A stretch of DNA of 64,000 nt from Rhodobacterales bacterium HKCCE4037 (GTDB lineage: Bacteria > Pseudomonadota > Alphaproteobacteria > Rhodobacterales > Rhodobacteraceae). Both the position numbers and the translations under genes were made by a program. Positions 17,601-26,837 of this stretch are shown here, piece by piece. The stretch covers positions 62,001 through 126,000 of the forward strand of contig WVSM01000005.1 of NCBI GenBank assembly GCA_015689645.1, given 5' to 3'. The notes below the pieces were generated by a model that saw nothing but the letters and a program-made list of their open reading frames with translations, made no database searches and was not told the origin of the DNA. Position 1 is the stretch's first letter, and each line of letters begins with the position of its first letter.

Positions 17601-18219
17601 ATACGAGAAGAACGGGCAGGCGATCTATGACGAGAGCTTCGCCACGATCCGGGCGGAGGCCGACCTGGCGCGCTTCGACCGCGATAGCGAGCAGGTGGTC
17701 GTTCGCATGATCCACGCCGCCGGGATGGTGGGGCTGGAGGCGCATGTGAAGGTGTCCGAGGGCATGGTCTCTGCCGCGCGCGCAGCACTTGAGGCCGGCG
17801 CGCCGATCTTCTGTGACGCCTACATGGTGAGCGAAGGCGTGACCCGCAAACGCCTGCCTGCCGGCAACGACGTGATCTGCACCCTGCGCGACGAACGGGT
17901 GCCGGGGCTGGCGGCGGAGCTTGGCACCACGCGCTCGGCGGCGGCGCTGGAGTTGTGGCGCGACCGGCTGGACGGTGCCTTGGTGGCGATCGGCAACGCG
18001 CCCACGGCGTTGTTTCACCTGCTGGAAATGCTGGAAGATCCCGATTGCCCGCGTCCCGCCGCGATCATCGGCTGCCCGGTGGGCTTCGTCGGCGCGCGCG
18101 AGAGCAAGGACGCATTGTGGGAGGCCGCGCCGGTGCCGTCGCTGATCGTCGAGGGGCGTCTGGGCGGCTCGGCCATCACCGTCGCCGCGATCAACGCCAT
18201 CGCGAGCCGCGCGGAATGA
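17590..18219 (+). CDS. cobH: Precorrin-8X methylmutase
   Basis: A 209-residue enzyme that moves the C11 methyl group to C12, giving hydrogenobyrinate. The catalytic histidine is His42 in VRMIHAAGMVG. Other conserved stretches are FCDAYMVSEGVTRKRLP, GNAPTALFHLLEML and IIGCPVGFVGARESKDAL. It starts 11 bases inside the end of cobG and its stop overlaps the cobI start (ATGA), so translation is coupled through this part of the operon. Confidence 0.95.
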   Translation: MPYEYEKNGQAIYDESFATIRAEADLARFDRDSEQVVVRMIHAAGMVGLEAHVKVSEGMVSAARAALEAGAPIFCDAYMVSEGVTRKRLPAGNDVICTLRDERVPGLAAELGTTRSAAALELWRDRLDGALVAIGNAPTALFHLLEMLEDPDCPRPAAIIGCPVGFVGARESKDALWEAAPVPSLIVEGRLGGSAITVAAINAIASRAE

Positions 18220-18941
18220 GCGGGGTGATCTACGGCGTCGGGCTCGGGCCCGGCGATCCCGACCTGATGAGCGTGAAGGCGGACCGCCTGCTGCGGAACG
18301 CCAAGCACGTGGCCTTTTTCCGCAAGGCGGGTCGGGCAGGGCGGGCACGCGGGATTGTCGAGGGGATGATCCCGGAGGGCGCGGTCGAATTCCCGATGGA
18401 ATACCCCGTGACGACCGAAATCCCGCTGGACGATCCGCGTTACAACGAGGTGCTCTCGGGCTTCTATGCTGAGGTCACGGCGCATCTGGCAAAGCTGGCC
18501 GAGGGCGGTGATGACGTGGTGGTGCTCTGCGAGGGTGATCCGTTCTTCTACGGCTCATTCATGCATCTCTATGAGCGTCTGAAGGACCGCTGCGAGGTGC
18601 AGGTGGTGCCCGCGATCACCGGCATGTCGGCGGCGTGGACCGCGACGGGCGCGCCGATCACGTGGGGCGACGATGTGTTGTCGGTGGTGATGGGCACGCT
18701 TAATGAAGACGCGCTGGCCGACGCCATGGGGCGGGCCGACGCGCTGGTGGTGATGAAGATCGGGCGCAACCTCGCGAAGGTGCGGCGGGCGCTGGAGGCG
18801 GCAGGCAAGGCCGAGCGCGCGGTGCTGGTGCAATACGCGGCGATGGCGGGGCAGACGGTGTGTCCGCTGGTGGAATTCGACGGCGATGTGCTGCCGTATT
18901 TCTCGATCATCGTAGTGCACGGGCAGGGGCGCAGGCCATGA
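18216..18941 (+). CDS. cobI: Precorrin-2 C20-methyltransferase
   Basis: A 241-residue tetrapyrrole methylase using S-adenosylmethionine to methylate C20 of precorrin-2. YGVGLGPGDPDLMSVKADRL (residues 6-25) is the N-terminal SAM/porphyrin-binding signature, and VLCEGDPFFYGSFMHLYERL plus VPAITGMSAAW complete the active site. The starting ATG overlaps the cobH stop and its own stop overlaps the cobJ start. Confidence 0.95.
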   Translation: MSGVIYGVGLGPGDPDLMSVKADRLLRNAKHVAFFRKAGRAGRARGIVEGMIPEGAVEFPMEYPVTTEIPLDDPRYNEVLSGFYAEVTAHLAKLAEGGDDVVVLCEGDPFFYGSFMHLYERLKDRCEVQVVPAITGMSAAWTATGAPITWGDDVLSVVMGTLNEDALADAMGRADALVVMKIGRNLAKVRRALEAAGKAERAVLVQYAAMAGQTVCPLVEFDGDVLPYFSIIVVHGQGRRP

Positions 18942-19675
18942 GCGGCTGGGTCGTCATTGCGGGCCTCGGGCCGGGGGACGAGACCATGGTCACGCCGCAG
19001 GTCCGTGCCGTGCTGGACGAGGCGACGGACGTGGTGGGGTATATCCCCTACGTGCGCCGGGTGGCCGAACGCCCCGGGCTGACGCTTCATGAAAGCGACA
19101 ACAGGGTCGAGTTGGACCGCGCGGTACATGCGCTTGAGATGGCGGCGGACGGCAAGCGGGTTGTCGTTGTGTCCTCTGGCGATCCGGGGGTCTTCGCGAT
19201 GGCCAGCGCCGTGTTCGAAGCGCTGGAGGCAGGGCCGGCGGATTGGCTGTCGCTCGATATCCGCGTGCTGCCCGGGATTTCGGCGATGTTCGCAGGATCG
19301 GCGGCGGCGGGGGCGATCCTCGGCCACGACTTCTGCGCGATTAACCTGAGTGACAACCTGAAGCCGTGGGAGTTGATCGAGAAACGGTTGCGGCTGGCGG
19401 CGGAAGGCGATTTCGCAATGGCCTTCTACAATCCCCGCTCCAAGGCGCGGCCTGAGGGCTTCGCGCGGGTGCTGGAGGTGTTGCGGGAGGCGTGTGAGCC
19501 GGAGCGCGTGATCGTCTTCGCGCGGGCGGTCTCGACCGAGGAGCAGGCGCTGCGCGTCGTGCGCCTGGCCGACGCGACGCCGGAGATGGCGGATATGCGG
19601 ACGGTGGTCCTGGTCGGCTCGTCCCTGACGCGGGTGGTGGGCGATTGGGTCTACACGCCGAGGTCAGTGGAATGA
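18938..19675 (+). CDS. cobJ: Precorrin-3B C17-methyltransferase
   Basis: A 245-residue tetrapyrrole methylase that methylates C17 and contracts the corrin ring. Signatures: IAGLGPGDETMVTPQVRAVL (residues 7-26), VGYIPYVRRV, VVSSGDPGVFAMASAVFEAL, LPGISAMFAGSAAAGAILGH and FAMAFYNPRSKARP. Its substrate is the CobG product. It overlaps cobI by ATGA, and its 3' end overlaps the convergent cobK by 25 bases. Confidence 0.95.
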   Translation: MSGWVVIAGLGPGDETMVTPQVRAVLDEATDVVGYIPYVRRVAERPGLTLHESDNRVELDRAVHALEMAADGKRVVVVSSGDPGVFAMASAVFEALEAGPADWLSLDIRVLPGISAMFAGSAAAGAILGHDFCAINLSDNLKPWELIEKRLRLAAEGDFAMAFYNPRSKARPEGFARVLEVLREACEPERVIVFARAVSTEEQALRVVRLADATPEMADMRTVVLVGSSLTRVVGDWVYTPRSVE

Positions 19676-20400
19676 ACCCAGTCGAGCACATCGGCAGGGG
19701 TGGCCAGTTCCAGCCGTTCAGGCTGCGGTGGACGGTCGATCATGAGGACCGGCACGTTCAGGGCGCGCGCGGCGGCGATCTTGGCGTAAGCGCCTGTTCC
19801 GCCAGCGTTTTTCGACGCGACGAGGTCGATCTGGTGGGCTTCCATCAGCGCGCGGTCGGAGGCTTCGGAGAAGGGGCCGCGGTCGACGATGACCTCGGTC
19901 TGCGGCAGGGGCAGCGGGGCTTTCGGCGGATCGACAAGGCGCAAGAGATAGCGATGCTGGGGGTTCGGGGCGAACTCGGCCAGGTGCATCCGGCCCACGG
20001 CGAGCATGACGTTGCAGGCGGGCCGGTCGAGGGCTTCGACGGCGGCGGCAATGTCGGGGACATGGGTCCATGCGTCACCGGATTGCGCCTGCCACGCGGG
20101 CCGGGTGAGGGCGACCATGGGGATGTTCGCGGCCTTAGCGGCGGCGACGGCATTGTGGCTCATCTGGCTGGCGAAGGGATGCGTGGCATCGATCAGGTGG
20201 GTGATCTCGTGATCGCGCAGGTAGGTGGCGAGGCCGTCCGGCCCGCCGAAGCCGCCGACACGCTGGGGCAGGGGCTGGCGCACGGGGCGCTCAACGCGGC
20301 CTGCGAAACTGACGGTGCCGGGGAGGCCGGCGTCCGCCACGGCACGGGCCAGCGCGGTCGCCTCGGTCGTGCCGCCAAGGATCAGGAGGTTGGTCGTCAT
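19651..20400 (-). CDS. cobK: Precorrin-6A reductase (inverted within the cob operon)
   Basis: A 249-residue NADPH-dependent reductase of the corrin macrocycle. It starts with the nucleotide-binding LLILGGTTEATALARAVADA. DATHPFASQMSHNAVAAA (residues ~77-94) and SKNAGGTGAYAKIAAARALN (near residue 205) are the CobK/CbiJ signatures. It is the only gene of the block read from the other strand: its ATG overlaps the cobL ATG on a shared CATG (20398-20401), and its 3' end overlaps cobJ. Its promoter must therefore lie inside cobL. Confidence 0.95.
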   Translation of the reverse strand: MTTNLLILGGTTEATALARAVADAGLPGTVSFAGRVERPVRQPLPQRVGGFGGPDGLATYLRDHEITHLIDATHPFASQMSHNAVAAAKAANIPMVALTRPAWQAQSGDAWTHVPDIAAAVEALDRPACNVMLAVGRMHLAEFAPNPQHRYLLRLVDPPKAPLPLPQTEVIVDRGPFSEASDRALMEAHQIDLVASKNAGGTGAYAKIAAARALNVPVLMIDRPPQPERLELATPADVLDWVHSTDLGV

Positions 20401-21586
20401 GGCTGAACCCTGGATCACGATCATCGGTCTGGGCGAAGATGGACCGGAGGGGCTGTCGGCTGCAAGCCGTGGGGCGCTGGATAGCGCGGACGTGGTGATG
20501 GGGCCGAAGCGGCACCTCGCGTTGATCGACGCGGCGGAGGCGGTGGAGTGGCCGGTGCCGTTTTCGGATGGGCTGGCGTTGTTGGATGGGTTGCGCGGGC
20601 GGAATGTGGCGGTGCTGGCCTCGGGCGATCCGTTCTGGTTCGGCGCGGGGCGGGCGATTGCGAAGGCGTTTCCGGGGGAATGGCGGGCGTTGCCCGGCGT
20701 GTCGATCTTCGGGCTGGTGGCGGCGCGGGTCGGCTGGCCCTTGGAAGATGTCGCTTGCGTGGGGCTTCACGCGGCCCCGTTTGCGCGGGTGCGGGCGGAG
20801 CTGTCACCGGGCGCGCGGGTGATCGCGACGTTGCGGGATGGCGAGGCCGTTTCGGGCTTCGCCCGGTGGCTGAGTGAAACCGGTTTCGGTGAGAGCCGGA
20901 TGGTGGTCTGCGAAGCAATGGGCGGACCGCGGGAACGGGTGACGGAGGTTTTGGCGAACGACGTGCAGGGCGTGTTCTCGCATCCGGTGGCGGTTGCGGT
21001 GGAGCTGGCTGGGGACGGCGCAGTGATCCCGCGCGCGTCGGGTCTGCCGGATGATCTGTTCGAAACCGACGGCGTGATGACGAAGCGGCCCTTGCGGGCG
21101 ATGACCCTGTCGGCGCTGGCCCCGCGCGCGGGTGAGCATCTGTGGGACATCGGCGGCGGGTCGGGCAGCATCGCGGTGGAATGGCTGCTTGCGCATGGAA
21201 GCTGCACGGCGAGCATCGTGGAGCCGCGGGCGGATCGCTGTGCGCTCATCCGGGCGAATGCGGCGGCGATGGGGGTGGAAAATCGGTTGGACGTCATCGA
21301 GGGCGCGGCGCCGGAGGCGTTGGGCGGATTGGCAATGCCGGATGCGGTGTTTGTGGGCGGCGGGACAAGTCCCGCCCTACGGACAGCGCTGTGGGACGCG
21401 GTCCCGGACGGCACGCGGGTTGTCATCAGCGCCGTGACGTTGGAGACGGAGGCTCTGTTGGCGGGCTGGCAGGCGGAATTCGGGGGCGAGTTGATGAAGG
21501 TCGAGATTTCCCACGCGGCCCCGATGGGATCGAAACGCGGGTGGAAGGCGGCCTATCCGGTGGTGCAGTGGAGCGTGGTGCGATGA
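20399..21586 (+). CDS. cobL: Precorrin-6Y methyltransferase, bifunctional CobL (CbiE-CbiT)
   Basis: A 395-residue fusion. Residues ~1-200 are the CbiE-type tetrapyrrole methylase ([56 protein letters not shown]). Residues ~215-395 are the CbiT-type methylase with SAM motif [15 protein letters not shown]. The enzyme methylates C5 and C15 and decarboxylates. Around residues 319-328 ([10 protein letters not shown]) the DNA is a near-identical copy of an intergenic palindromic repeat also found at 44784. The start codon overlaps that of cobK. Confidence 0.95.
   Translation: MAEPWITIIGLGEDGPEGLSAASRGALDSADVVMGPKRHLALIDAAEAVEWPVPFSDGLALLDGLRGRNVAVLASGDPFWFGAGRAIAKAFPGEWRALPGVSIFGLVAARVGWPLEDVACVGLHAAPFARVRAELSPGARVIATLRDGEAVSGFARWLSETGFGESRMVVCEAMGGPRERVTEVLANDVQGVFSHPVAVAVELAGDGAVIPRASGLPDDLFETDGVMTKRPLRAMTLSALAPRAGEHLWDIGGGSGSIAVEWLLAHGSCTASIVEPRADRCALIRANAAAMGVENRLDVIEGAAPEALGGLAMPDAVFVGGGTSPALRTALWDAVPDGTRVVISAVTLETEALLAGWQAEFGGELMKVEISHAAPMGSKRGWKAAYPVVQWSVVR
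21355..21383 (-). repeat. 29-base palindromic repeat, copy A, inside cobL
   Basis: Read on the minus strand, this 29-base stretch matches the copy at 44784-44812 at 28 of 29 positions. Its core GGCGGGACTTGTCCCGCC is an 8-base-stem hairpin with a TT loop. Here it is in frame and encodes GGGTSPALR of CobL. Confidence 0.85.
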
Positions 21587-21936
21587 TCGTGGCAGGGTTC
21601 GGATTTCGCGGGGCAGCGACGGTGGAGAGCTTGGCGGATGCCTACGCGAAGGCGGGCGCGGCTGCGGTTGCGGCGACGGTCGAGGACAAGGTGCCGGGGG
21701 TGTTCCGTGCGTTCGCGGAAGGGGCCGGGTTGAGCGTTCGGTCGGTGGCCGCAAAGGACCTGACGGCACAGAAGACGCAGACGCAGAGCTTCACCTCGCT
21801 GGCCGAGCGGGGCACCGGCTCGGTCGCCGAGGCGGCGGCGCTGGCGGCGGCGGGGCCGGGGGCGCGACTGATCGTGACGCGGGTGATCTCGGACGATGGC
21901 TGCGCGACCTGTGCGCTGGCGGAGTCTGCGGAATGA
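21583..21936 (+). CDS. cobE: CobE (CbiG C-terminal-like) cobalamin biosynthesis protein
   Basis: A 117-residue protein of the CobE/CbiG-C family, starting [20 protein letters not shown], with the conserved acidic and glycine-rich strand-turn patterns [11 protein letters not shown] and [19 protein letters not shown]. CobE is required in the aerobic pathway but its reaction is unsettled; corrinoid binding has been proposed. It is coupled by ATGA overlaps to cobL upstream and cobM downstream. Confidence 0.9.
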   Translation: MIVAGFGFRGAATVESLADAYAKAGAAAVAATVEDKVPGVFRAFAEGAGLSVRSVAAKDLTAQKTQTQSFTSLAERGTGSVAEAAALAAAGPGARLIVTRVISDDGCATCALAESAE

Positions 21937-22727
21937 CGGTGCATTTCATCGGGGCAGGACCGGGCGCGCCGGACCTTCTGACGTTGCGCGGGCGCGACCT
22001 GATCGCGGCCTGTCCGGTCTGCCTTTATGCCGGGTCGCTGGTGCCGGAGGCGGTGCTGGGCCATTGCCCGGAGGGCGCGCAGATCGTGAACACCGCGCCG
22101 ATGTCGCTGGATGATATCATCGGCACGATTGCCGTCGCCCATGACGCGGGCAAGGACGTGGCGCGGCTGCATTCGGGCGACCTGTCGGTCTGGTCGGCGA
22201 TGGGCGAGCAGATCCGGCGGCTGGAGGAATTGCGCATCCCCTACACGGTGACGCCCGGCGTGCCGTCCTTCGCGGCGGCGGCAGCGACACTGGGGCAGGA
22301 ATTGACGCTGCCCGGCGTGGGGCAATCGCTGATCCTGACGCGGACGCAGGGCAAGGCGAGTTCGATGCCGGAGGGGGAGAGTCTCGCCAATTTCGGTCGG
22401 ACCGGGGCGACGCTCGCGCTGCATTTGTCGATCGGGAATCTTGCCAAGGTGGTCGAGGAACTGGTGCCGCATTACGGGGCGGAGTGTCCGGTGGCGGTGG
22501 TCTACCGCGCAAGCTGGCCGGATGAGCGGGTGATCCGCGCGACGCTTGGAACGCTGGAGGCGTCGGTCGACGAGGGGATTGCGCGCACCGCGCTGATCCT
22601 CGTGGGGCCGGCCATCGGGGCGAGTGACTTCACCGAGTCGCGGCTTTACGCGGCGGATTACGACCGGCGCTATCGCCCGCAGAGCGCGGACAGCCCGTGG
22701 AGCGAATGGCGGCATGGCGATGACTGA
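21933..22727 (+). CDS. cobM: Precorrin-4 C11-methyltransferase
   Basis: A 264-residue tetrapyrrole methylase that adds the C11 methyl group. Signatures are [20 protein letters not shown] (residues 2-21), [51 protein letters not shown] and [10 protein letters not shown]. Its start overlaps the cobE stop, and cobB begins within its last codons. Confidence 0.95.
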   Translation: MTVHFIGAGPGAPDLLTLRGRDLIAACPVCLYAGSLVPEAVLGHCPEGAQIVNTAPMSLDDIIGTIAVAHDAGKDVARLHSGDLSVWSAMGEQIRRLEELRIPYTVTPGVPSFAAAAATLGQELTLPGVGQSLILTRTQGKASSMPEGESLANFGRTGATLALHLSIGNLAKVVEELVPHYGAECPVAVVYRASWPDERVIRATLGTLEASVDEGIARTALILVGPAIGASDFTESRLYAADYDRRYRPQSADSPWSEWRHGDD

Positions 22728-24027
22728 GATGCGAGGCGTGATGATCTCGGCGCCTGCGTCGGGGACCGGCAAGACGACCGTGATGCTGGGGCTTCTGCGG
22801 GCGCTGCGCGATGACGGGATACAGGTTCAGCCGTTCAAGAGCGGGCCGGATTACATCGACCCGGCCTTCCACCTCGCCGCCGCGGGGCGGGCGAGCTTTA
22901 ACCTCGACACCTGGGCGATGGATGGCGGGCTGCTCGATGGCATCGCCGCGCAGGCCGAAGGCGCGGAAATCTGCGTCGCCGAAGGCTCCATGGGCCTTTA
23001 TGACGGGGTGGCGACGGAGGGGCAGTCGGGATTTGGCTCGAGCGCCGAGACGGCGCGGCGCATGGGCTGGCCGGTGGTGCTGGTGATCGACGCGGGCGGG
23101 CAGGCGCAATCGGCGGCGGCGACGGCGCTGGGGTTCCGGGCCTATGCGCCGGACGTGCCTTTTGCGGGGGTGATCGTGAACCGCGTTGCGTCCCCCCGGC
23201 ACGAACGGCTGATCCGGCGCGGGATGGATCACGCGGGTCTGAACGTTCTGGGCGTCCTGCCACGGCGCGGTGACCTGACATTGCCGGAGCGGCACCTTGG
23301 GTTGATCCAGGCGGTCGAGCACCCGGACCTGGAAGCCGCGATTGCGGGATACGCGGCGTTCCTGCGCGACAATGTTGACCTGGAGGCGATCAAGGCGGCG
23401 GCGAAGGGCGGGGCGCTGCCCTCGGGCCAATTGCCGAACCCGCCGGCGCAACGGATCGCGCTCGCTCGCGACGCGGCGTTTTCCTTCACCTATCCGCACC
23501 TTCTGGAAGGCTGGCGTGCCGCCGGGGCGGAGATCCTTCCGTTCTCGCCGCTGGCCGACGAGGCCCCGCCCGAGGCCGATATGATCTGGCTGCCCGGCGG
23601 CTACCCGGAGTTGCACGCGGGCCGGATCGCGGCGGCGTCCACCTTCCTGACCGGCCTGCGCCGCTACGCGGAGAGCAAACCCGTTCATGGCGAGTGCGGC
23701 GGCTACATGGTTCTGGGCGAGGCGCTGACCGACAAGGACGGCGTGCGGCACGAGATGGCGGGGCTTCTGGGCGTCTCGACCTCCTACGAGAAGCGGAAGT
23801 TTCACCTTGGCTATCGCCGGGCTGTGCTGAACCATCCGACGATGGGCTTCGCACCGGGTGCGGTGCTGCGCGGGCACGAGTTCCATTACACCACGGTTCT
23901 GGAAGAACCCGATGCGCCGCTCGCCGACGTGGCGGATGCCGATGGCAACCCGGTGCCCGAGACGGGGGCGATCCGGGGCAACGTGACGGGGACCTTCTTT
24001 CACATGATCGCGGAAGAGCGCCGATGA
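22720..24027 (+). CDS. cobB: Cobyrinate / hydrogenobyrinate a,c-diamide synthase
   Basis: A 435-residue amidotransferase that amidates the a and c side chains before cobalt insertion. The N-terminal ATPase has [33 protein letters not shown] and EGSMGLYDG. The C-terminal glutaminase has [12 protein letters not shown], nucleophile Cys in [14 protein letters not shown], and a late His in EFHYTT. Three ATGs (22714, 22720, 22729) are possible; I chose 22720, which overlaps the cobM stop. Length agrees with the family. Confidence 0.93.
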   Translation: MTEMRGVMISAPASGTGKTTVMLGLLRALRDDGIQVQPFKSGPDYIDPAFHLAAAGRASFNLDTWAMDGGLLDGIAAQAEGAEICVAEGSMGLYDGVATEGQSGFGSSAETARRMGWPVVLVIDAGGQAQSAAATALGFRAYAPDVPFAGVIVNRVASPRHERLIRRGMDHAGLNVLGVLPRRGDLTLPERHLGLIQAVEHPDLEAAIAGYAAFLRDNVDLEAIKAAAKGGALPSGQLPNPPAQRIALARDAAFSFTYPHLLEGWRAAGAEILPFSPLADEAPPEADMIWLPGGYPELHAGRIAAASTFLTGLRRYAESKPVHGECGGYMVLGEALTDKDGVRHEMAGLLGVSTSYEKRKFHLGYRRAVLNHPTMGFAPGAVLRGHEFHYTTVLEEPDAPLADVADADGNPVPETGAIRGNVTGTFFHMIAEERR

Positions 24028-24746
24028 CGGGATTCGTGAGTTTCGTGGGCTCCGGCCCCGGTGATCCGGAATTGCTGACTCTCAAGGCCGTGGACCGGCT
24101 GAAGCGGGCGGATGCGGTGCTGTTCGACGATCTGTCGAGCGGTCCGATCCTTGGCCATGCGCGGGCAGGGGCCGACCTGGTGGGCGTGGGCAAGCGCGCA
24201 GGGCGCCCCTCGCCCAATCAACGCCATGTCTCGCAATTGTTGGTGGATTACGCGCTGGAAGGGGGACGCGTGGTGCGGCTGAAATCCGGCGACAGCGGGC
24301 TGTTCGGGCGACTTGAAGAGGAATTGGTCGCGCTGCGCGAGGCGGGCATTTCCTACGAGATCATCCCCGGTGTACCCTCGGCCATCGCGGCGGCGGCGGC
24401 CCATGGTATCCCGCTGACCCGGCGGCTGACCGCGCGACGGGTGCAGTTCGTGACCGGCCATGACGTCACCGGCGAATTGCCGAGCGACCTGTCGCTGGAC
24501 GCGTTGGCGGACCCGACGGCCTCCACGGTCGTGTTCATGGGCAAGCGGACGTTTCCGAAACTGGCGGCCGAGTTGATCGCACGCGGTCTGCCGGAAGATA
24601 CCCCCGCGCTGCTGGCCGAGGGGGTCAGCACGCCCGAGCAGGCGATGCACCGGATGACGATCGGCGCATTGGTCGAGCGACTGTCGGGGGAAATCGGCTC
24701 GGCGCCCGCGCTGATCCTCTATGGGCCATTGGCGGAGCCGGAGTGA
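24024..24746 (+). CDS. cobA: Uroporphyrinogen-III C-methyltransferase
   Basis: A 240-residue SUMT that doubly methylates uroporphyrinogen III to precorrin-2, the committed branch toward corrins and sirohaem. FVGSGPGDPELLTLKAVDRL (residues 7-26), VGVGKRAGRPSPNQRHVSQL, RLKSGDSGLFGRLEEEL, IPGVPSAIAAAAAHGIPLT and QFVTGHDVTG are the signatures. There is no fused CysG dehydrogenase/ferrochelatase domain. It overlaps cobB by ATGA. Confidence 0.95.
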   Translation: MTGFVSFVGSGPGDPELLTLKAVDRLKRADAVLFDDLSSGPILGHARAGADLVGVGKRAGRPSPNQRHVSQLLVDYALEGGRVVRLKSGDSGLFGRLEEELVALREAGISYEIIPGVPSAIAAAAAHGIPLTRRLTARRVQFVTGHDVTGELPSDLSLDALADPTASTVVFMGKRTFPKLAAELIARGLPEDTPALLAEGVSTPEQAMHRMTIGALVERLSGEIGSAPALILYGPLAEPE

Positions 24747-25480
24747 TGGACCTCTGGCTGATCGGGATCGGCACCGGCAACCCGGAGCATGTGACGCTGG
24801 AGGCGCGGCGGGCCTTGCGCGAGGCGGGCACGGTGCTTGTGCCACGCAAGGGCGCGGGGAAGGACGATCTGGCGGGGTTGCGGCATCGCATTCTGGAAGA
24901 TGCGGGCGCGACGGGACGGGTGGTGGAATTCGACTACCCGGTGCGCGACGAGGCGCTGCCTTATCGCGAGCGGGTGATCGCATGGCATGACGAGATCGCG
25001 CGGCGCTGGGTTGATGCTGTGGGCGGGGCCGAAGGGTCTGTCGCGCTGCTGGTCTGGGGCGACCCGTCACTTTACGACAGCACGCTCAGGATCGCACAGC
25101 GGCTGGAGCCCGCGCCGAAGATCCGGGTAGTGCCGGGGATCACGGCGCTGAGCGCGCTGACGGCGGCCCACGGGATCACGTTCAACACGCTTGCGGGGGC
25201 GGTGGTGGTGACGACCGGGCGGCGGCTCAGGGATCACGGCTTGCCCGAAGGAGCCGAGAGCGTGGTGGTCATGCTGGACGGGAAATGCAGTTTCACCGGG
25301 CTGAAGGCCGAGGGGCTGCGGATCTGGTGGGGCGCCTACCTCGGGATGGAAGAGCAGATCCTCGACGCCGGGCCGCTGGCCGAGGCGGGGCCAAGGATCG
25401 TTGCGCGGCGCGCGGAGGCGCGGGAGCGGCATGGCTGGATCATGGATACCTATCTGCTGCGGCCCGAAGGGCTGGCCTGA
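24746..25480 (+). CDS. cobF: Precorrin-6A synthase (deacetylating)
   Basis: A 244-residue CobF, the C1-methyltransferase specific to the aerobic pathway that removes the acetyl fragment. It starts with LWLIGIGTGNPEHVTLEARR (residues 3-22). LVWGDPSLYDSTLRI, VVPGITALSALTAAHGI, LDGKCSF and IWWGAYLGMEEQIL are conserved CobF features. The ATG at 24746 shares a base with the cobA stop (TGATG). It is the last gene of the operon, followed by a CCCCGA/TCGGGG hairpin without a T-run. Confidence 0.93.
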   Translation: MDLWLIGIGTGNPEHVTLEARRALREAGTVLVPRKGAGKDDLAGLRHRILEDAGATGRVVEFDYPVRDEALPYRERVIAWHDEIARRWVDAVGGAEGSVALLVWGDPSLYDSTLRIAQRLEPAPKIRVVPGITALSALTAAHGITFNTLAGAVVVTTGRRLRDHGLPEGAESVVVMLDGKCSFTGLKAEGLRIWWGAYLGMEEQILDAGPLAEAGPRIVARRAEARERHGWIMDTYLLRPEGLA

Positions 25481-25528
25481 GCCCCCGATCCGACTTCGGG
25501 GATGAGCGCGGGAATGTCGCAAATCACC

Positions 25529-25556
25529 TTGTGAAAGAGCGGCGTGCTGCTAGAGT
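25529..25556 (+). promoter_or_regulatory. Candidate sigma-70 promoter for the CbiM leader RNA
   Basis: TTGTGA (25529-25534), 16 bases, TAGAGT (25551-25556), positioned just before the 5' edge of the second cobalamin riboswitch. Confidence 0.45.
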
Positions 25557-25563
25557 GAAAGGG

Positions 25564-25721
25564 CTTTCGGTGTCGCTTCGGCGGCACAATAGGGAACCGG
25601 GTGAGAGGCCCGGACTGCCCCCGCAACTGTAAGCGGCGAGTGCATCGGGAAACCACTGGCCCCACCGGGCTGGGAAGGCCGAGCGCACGTTCCAGCCGCG
25701 AGTCAGGAGACCTGCCGAAAG
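25564..25721 (+). promoter_or_regulatory. Cobalamin riboswitch upstream of the CbiM-like gene
   Basis: The second B12 aptamer in the window. P1 is CTTTCGG (25564-25570) with CCGAAAG (25715-25721). ATAGGGAACC, the GACTGCCCCCGCAACTGTAA core (25613-25632), CCACTGGCCC, GGGAAGGCC and the B12 box AGTCAGGAGACCTGCC (25701-25716) follow in order. Downstream, the hairpin GTTGCC-ggagg-GGCAAC (25756-25772) encloses a GGAGG and may be the expression platform. It fills most of the 313-base gap between cobF and the transporter. Confidence 0.95.
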
Positions 25722-25793
25722 GATTCTCTCGCCTGAAAGGGCGCAAATTCAAGACGTTGCCGGAGGGGCAACACATCACAAAGGGACATCCCA

Positions 25794-26471
25794 ATGCATA
25801 TCGAACCCGGAGTCGTCGACGGCGCGAAAATGGCCTTCGCCTACGCAACCGCCGCCGGAGCCCTGACCTACAGCGCCAAGCTGGCCTGGACCGAGATCCG
25901 CCAGACCAATGTCGTGTCCTTCGCCGCACGTGTCGCGATGGCCGCCGTCGGAACCTTCGTTTTCTTCGAGGTCCTGCCGCACTTCCCGGTGGGCGTGTCC
26001 GAGGTTCACTTCATCCTTGCGACGACGTTGTTCCTGCTTCTGGGCGCCGCGCCCGCGGCCTTCGGTCTTGCGCTGGGGCTGTTCGTGCAGGGCATGTTCT
26101 TCGCGCCGACCGATTTGCCGATGTTCTTCGTGAACGTGACAACGCTTCTGATGCCGCTTCTGGCGATCAGCGCCCTTGCCGGCCGCCTGATCCCGCAGGA
26201 CCGGGCCTATGTCGACCTCGGCTACGGTGACGTGCTGAAGATGTCGGCGCTCTACCAGGGTGGTGTCGTCGCATGGGTCGCGTTCTGGGCCTTCTACGGC
26301 CAGGGCCTGACCGCCGAGACCTTTGCAGCGGTTGGCACTTTCGGTGCGGCCTACATGCTGGTGGTCCTGCTGGAGCCGATCGCCGATCTCGCGGTCCTCG
26401 CCGCCGCGAAGGCTGCACGCAACCTGCGCGGCACGGGAGTGTTCACGCAGCGCCTCTACAACGCCGCCTGA
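25794..26471 (+). CDS. CbiM-like energy-coupling-factor transporter permease (probable Co2+ uptake)
   Basis: A 225-residue polytopic membrane protein with a CbiM-type N-terminus, MHIEPGVVDGAKM, in which His2 and the free amino terminus are metal ligands in characterised CbiM/NikM. About six hydrophobic segments follow. No cbiN, cbiQ or cbiO is adjacent, so either the energising modules are elsewhere or this is a solitary S-type permease. Control by a cobalamin riboswitch is good evidence for cobalt. An AAGGG ribosome site precedes the ATG and a strong terminator follows. Confidence 0.85.
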   Translation: MHIEPGVVDGAKMAFAYATAAGALTYSAKLAWTEIRQTNVVSFAARVAMAAVGTFVFFEVLPHFPVGVSEVHFILATTLFLLLGAAPAAFGLALGLFVQGMFFAPTDLPMFFVNVTTLLMPLLAISALAGRLIPQDRAYVDLGYGDVLKMSALYQGGVVAWVAFWAFYGQGLTAETFAAVGTFGAAYMLVVLLEPIADLAVLAAAKAARNLRGTGVFTQRLYNAA

Positions 26472-26493
26472 TCCCGTAGCGAGCTGAAAATTG

Positions 26494-26526
26494 GCCCGGT
26501 CTCCTTGCGGAGGCCGGGCTTTTTTG
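26494..26526 (+). terminator. Rho-independent terminator after the CbiM-like gene
   Basis: GCCCGGTCTCC / GGAGGCCGGGC stem (with one G-T pair), TTGC loop, six T. It stands between convergent genes. Confidence 0.9.
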
Positions 26527-26540
26527 TGCGTGGTGCGATG

Positions 26541-26837
26541 TCAGTCGAGCGTGATTGGCTGACCGTGCGGCGTGCGCGCGGCGGCGTCTTTCCAGGCCTG
26601 CGCAGTATCGCTCAATTGCGTGGCGGAGGTGATGCCCTTGGCGGCGATCAGCGCCTCAAGCGCCGATAGCCAGTGGCCGAAATAGGGCCGGTCCGTCCCG
26701 GAATGGATCTGCGCCGACAGCGCCTCGGCCCATTCGGTCCATGTGAAATGACCTTGCTCGTGCAGGTGGACGGTCAGGGCGAAGGCTTGCGCCTGCCACG
26801 GTTGCTCGAACGGCTGGTCGGGCGTCGGCGCGGTCAT
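26541..26837 (-). CDS. Nitrile hydratase accessory (activator) protein
   Basis: A 98-residue protein homologous to the N-terminal part of nitrile hydratase beta (FEQPWQAQAFALTVHLHEQG, FTWTEWAEALSAQIH, YFGHWLSALEALIAAKG). Members of this family (P14K/NhlE type) are metallochaperones that insert cobalt into the alpha subunit and promote its cysteine oxidation. It is the third gene of the operon and overlaps the beta-subunit stop by four bases. Confidence 0.9.
   Translation of the reverse strand: MTAPTPDQPFEQPWQAQAFALTVHLHEQGHFTWTEWAEALSAQIHSGTDRPYFGHWLSALEALIAAKGITSATQLSDTAQAWKDAAARTPHGQPITLD

Noticed and set aside
15410-17788. A 792-codon minus-strand frame opposite cobN/cobG
   Set aside because: Pro/Arg/Ser-rich antisense frame; both genes beneath it are firmly identified.
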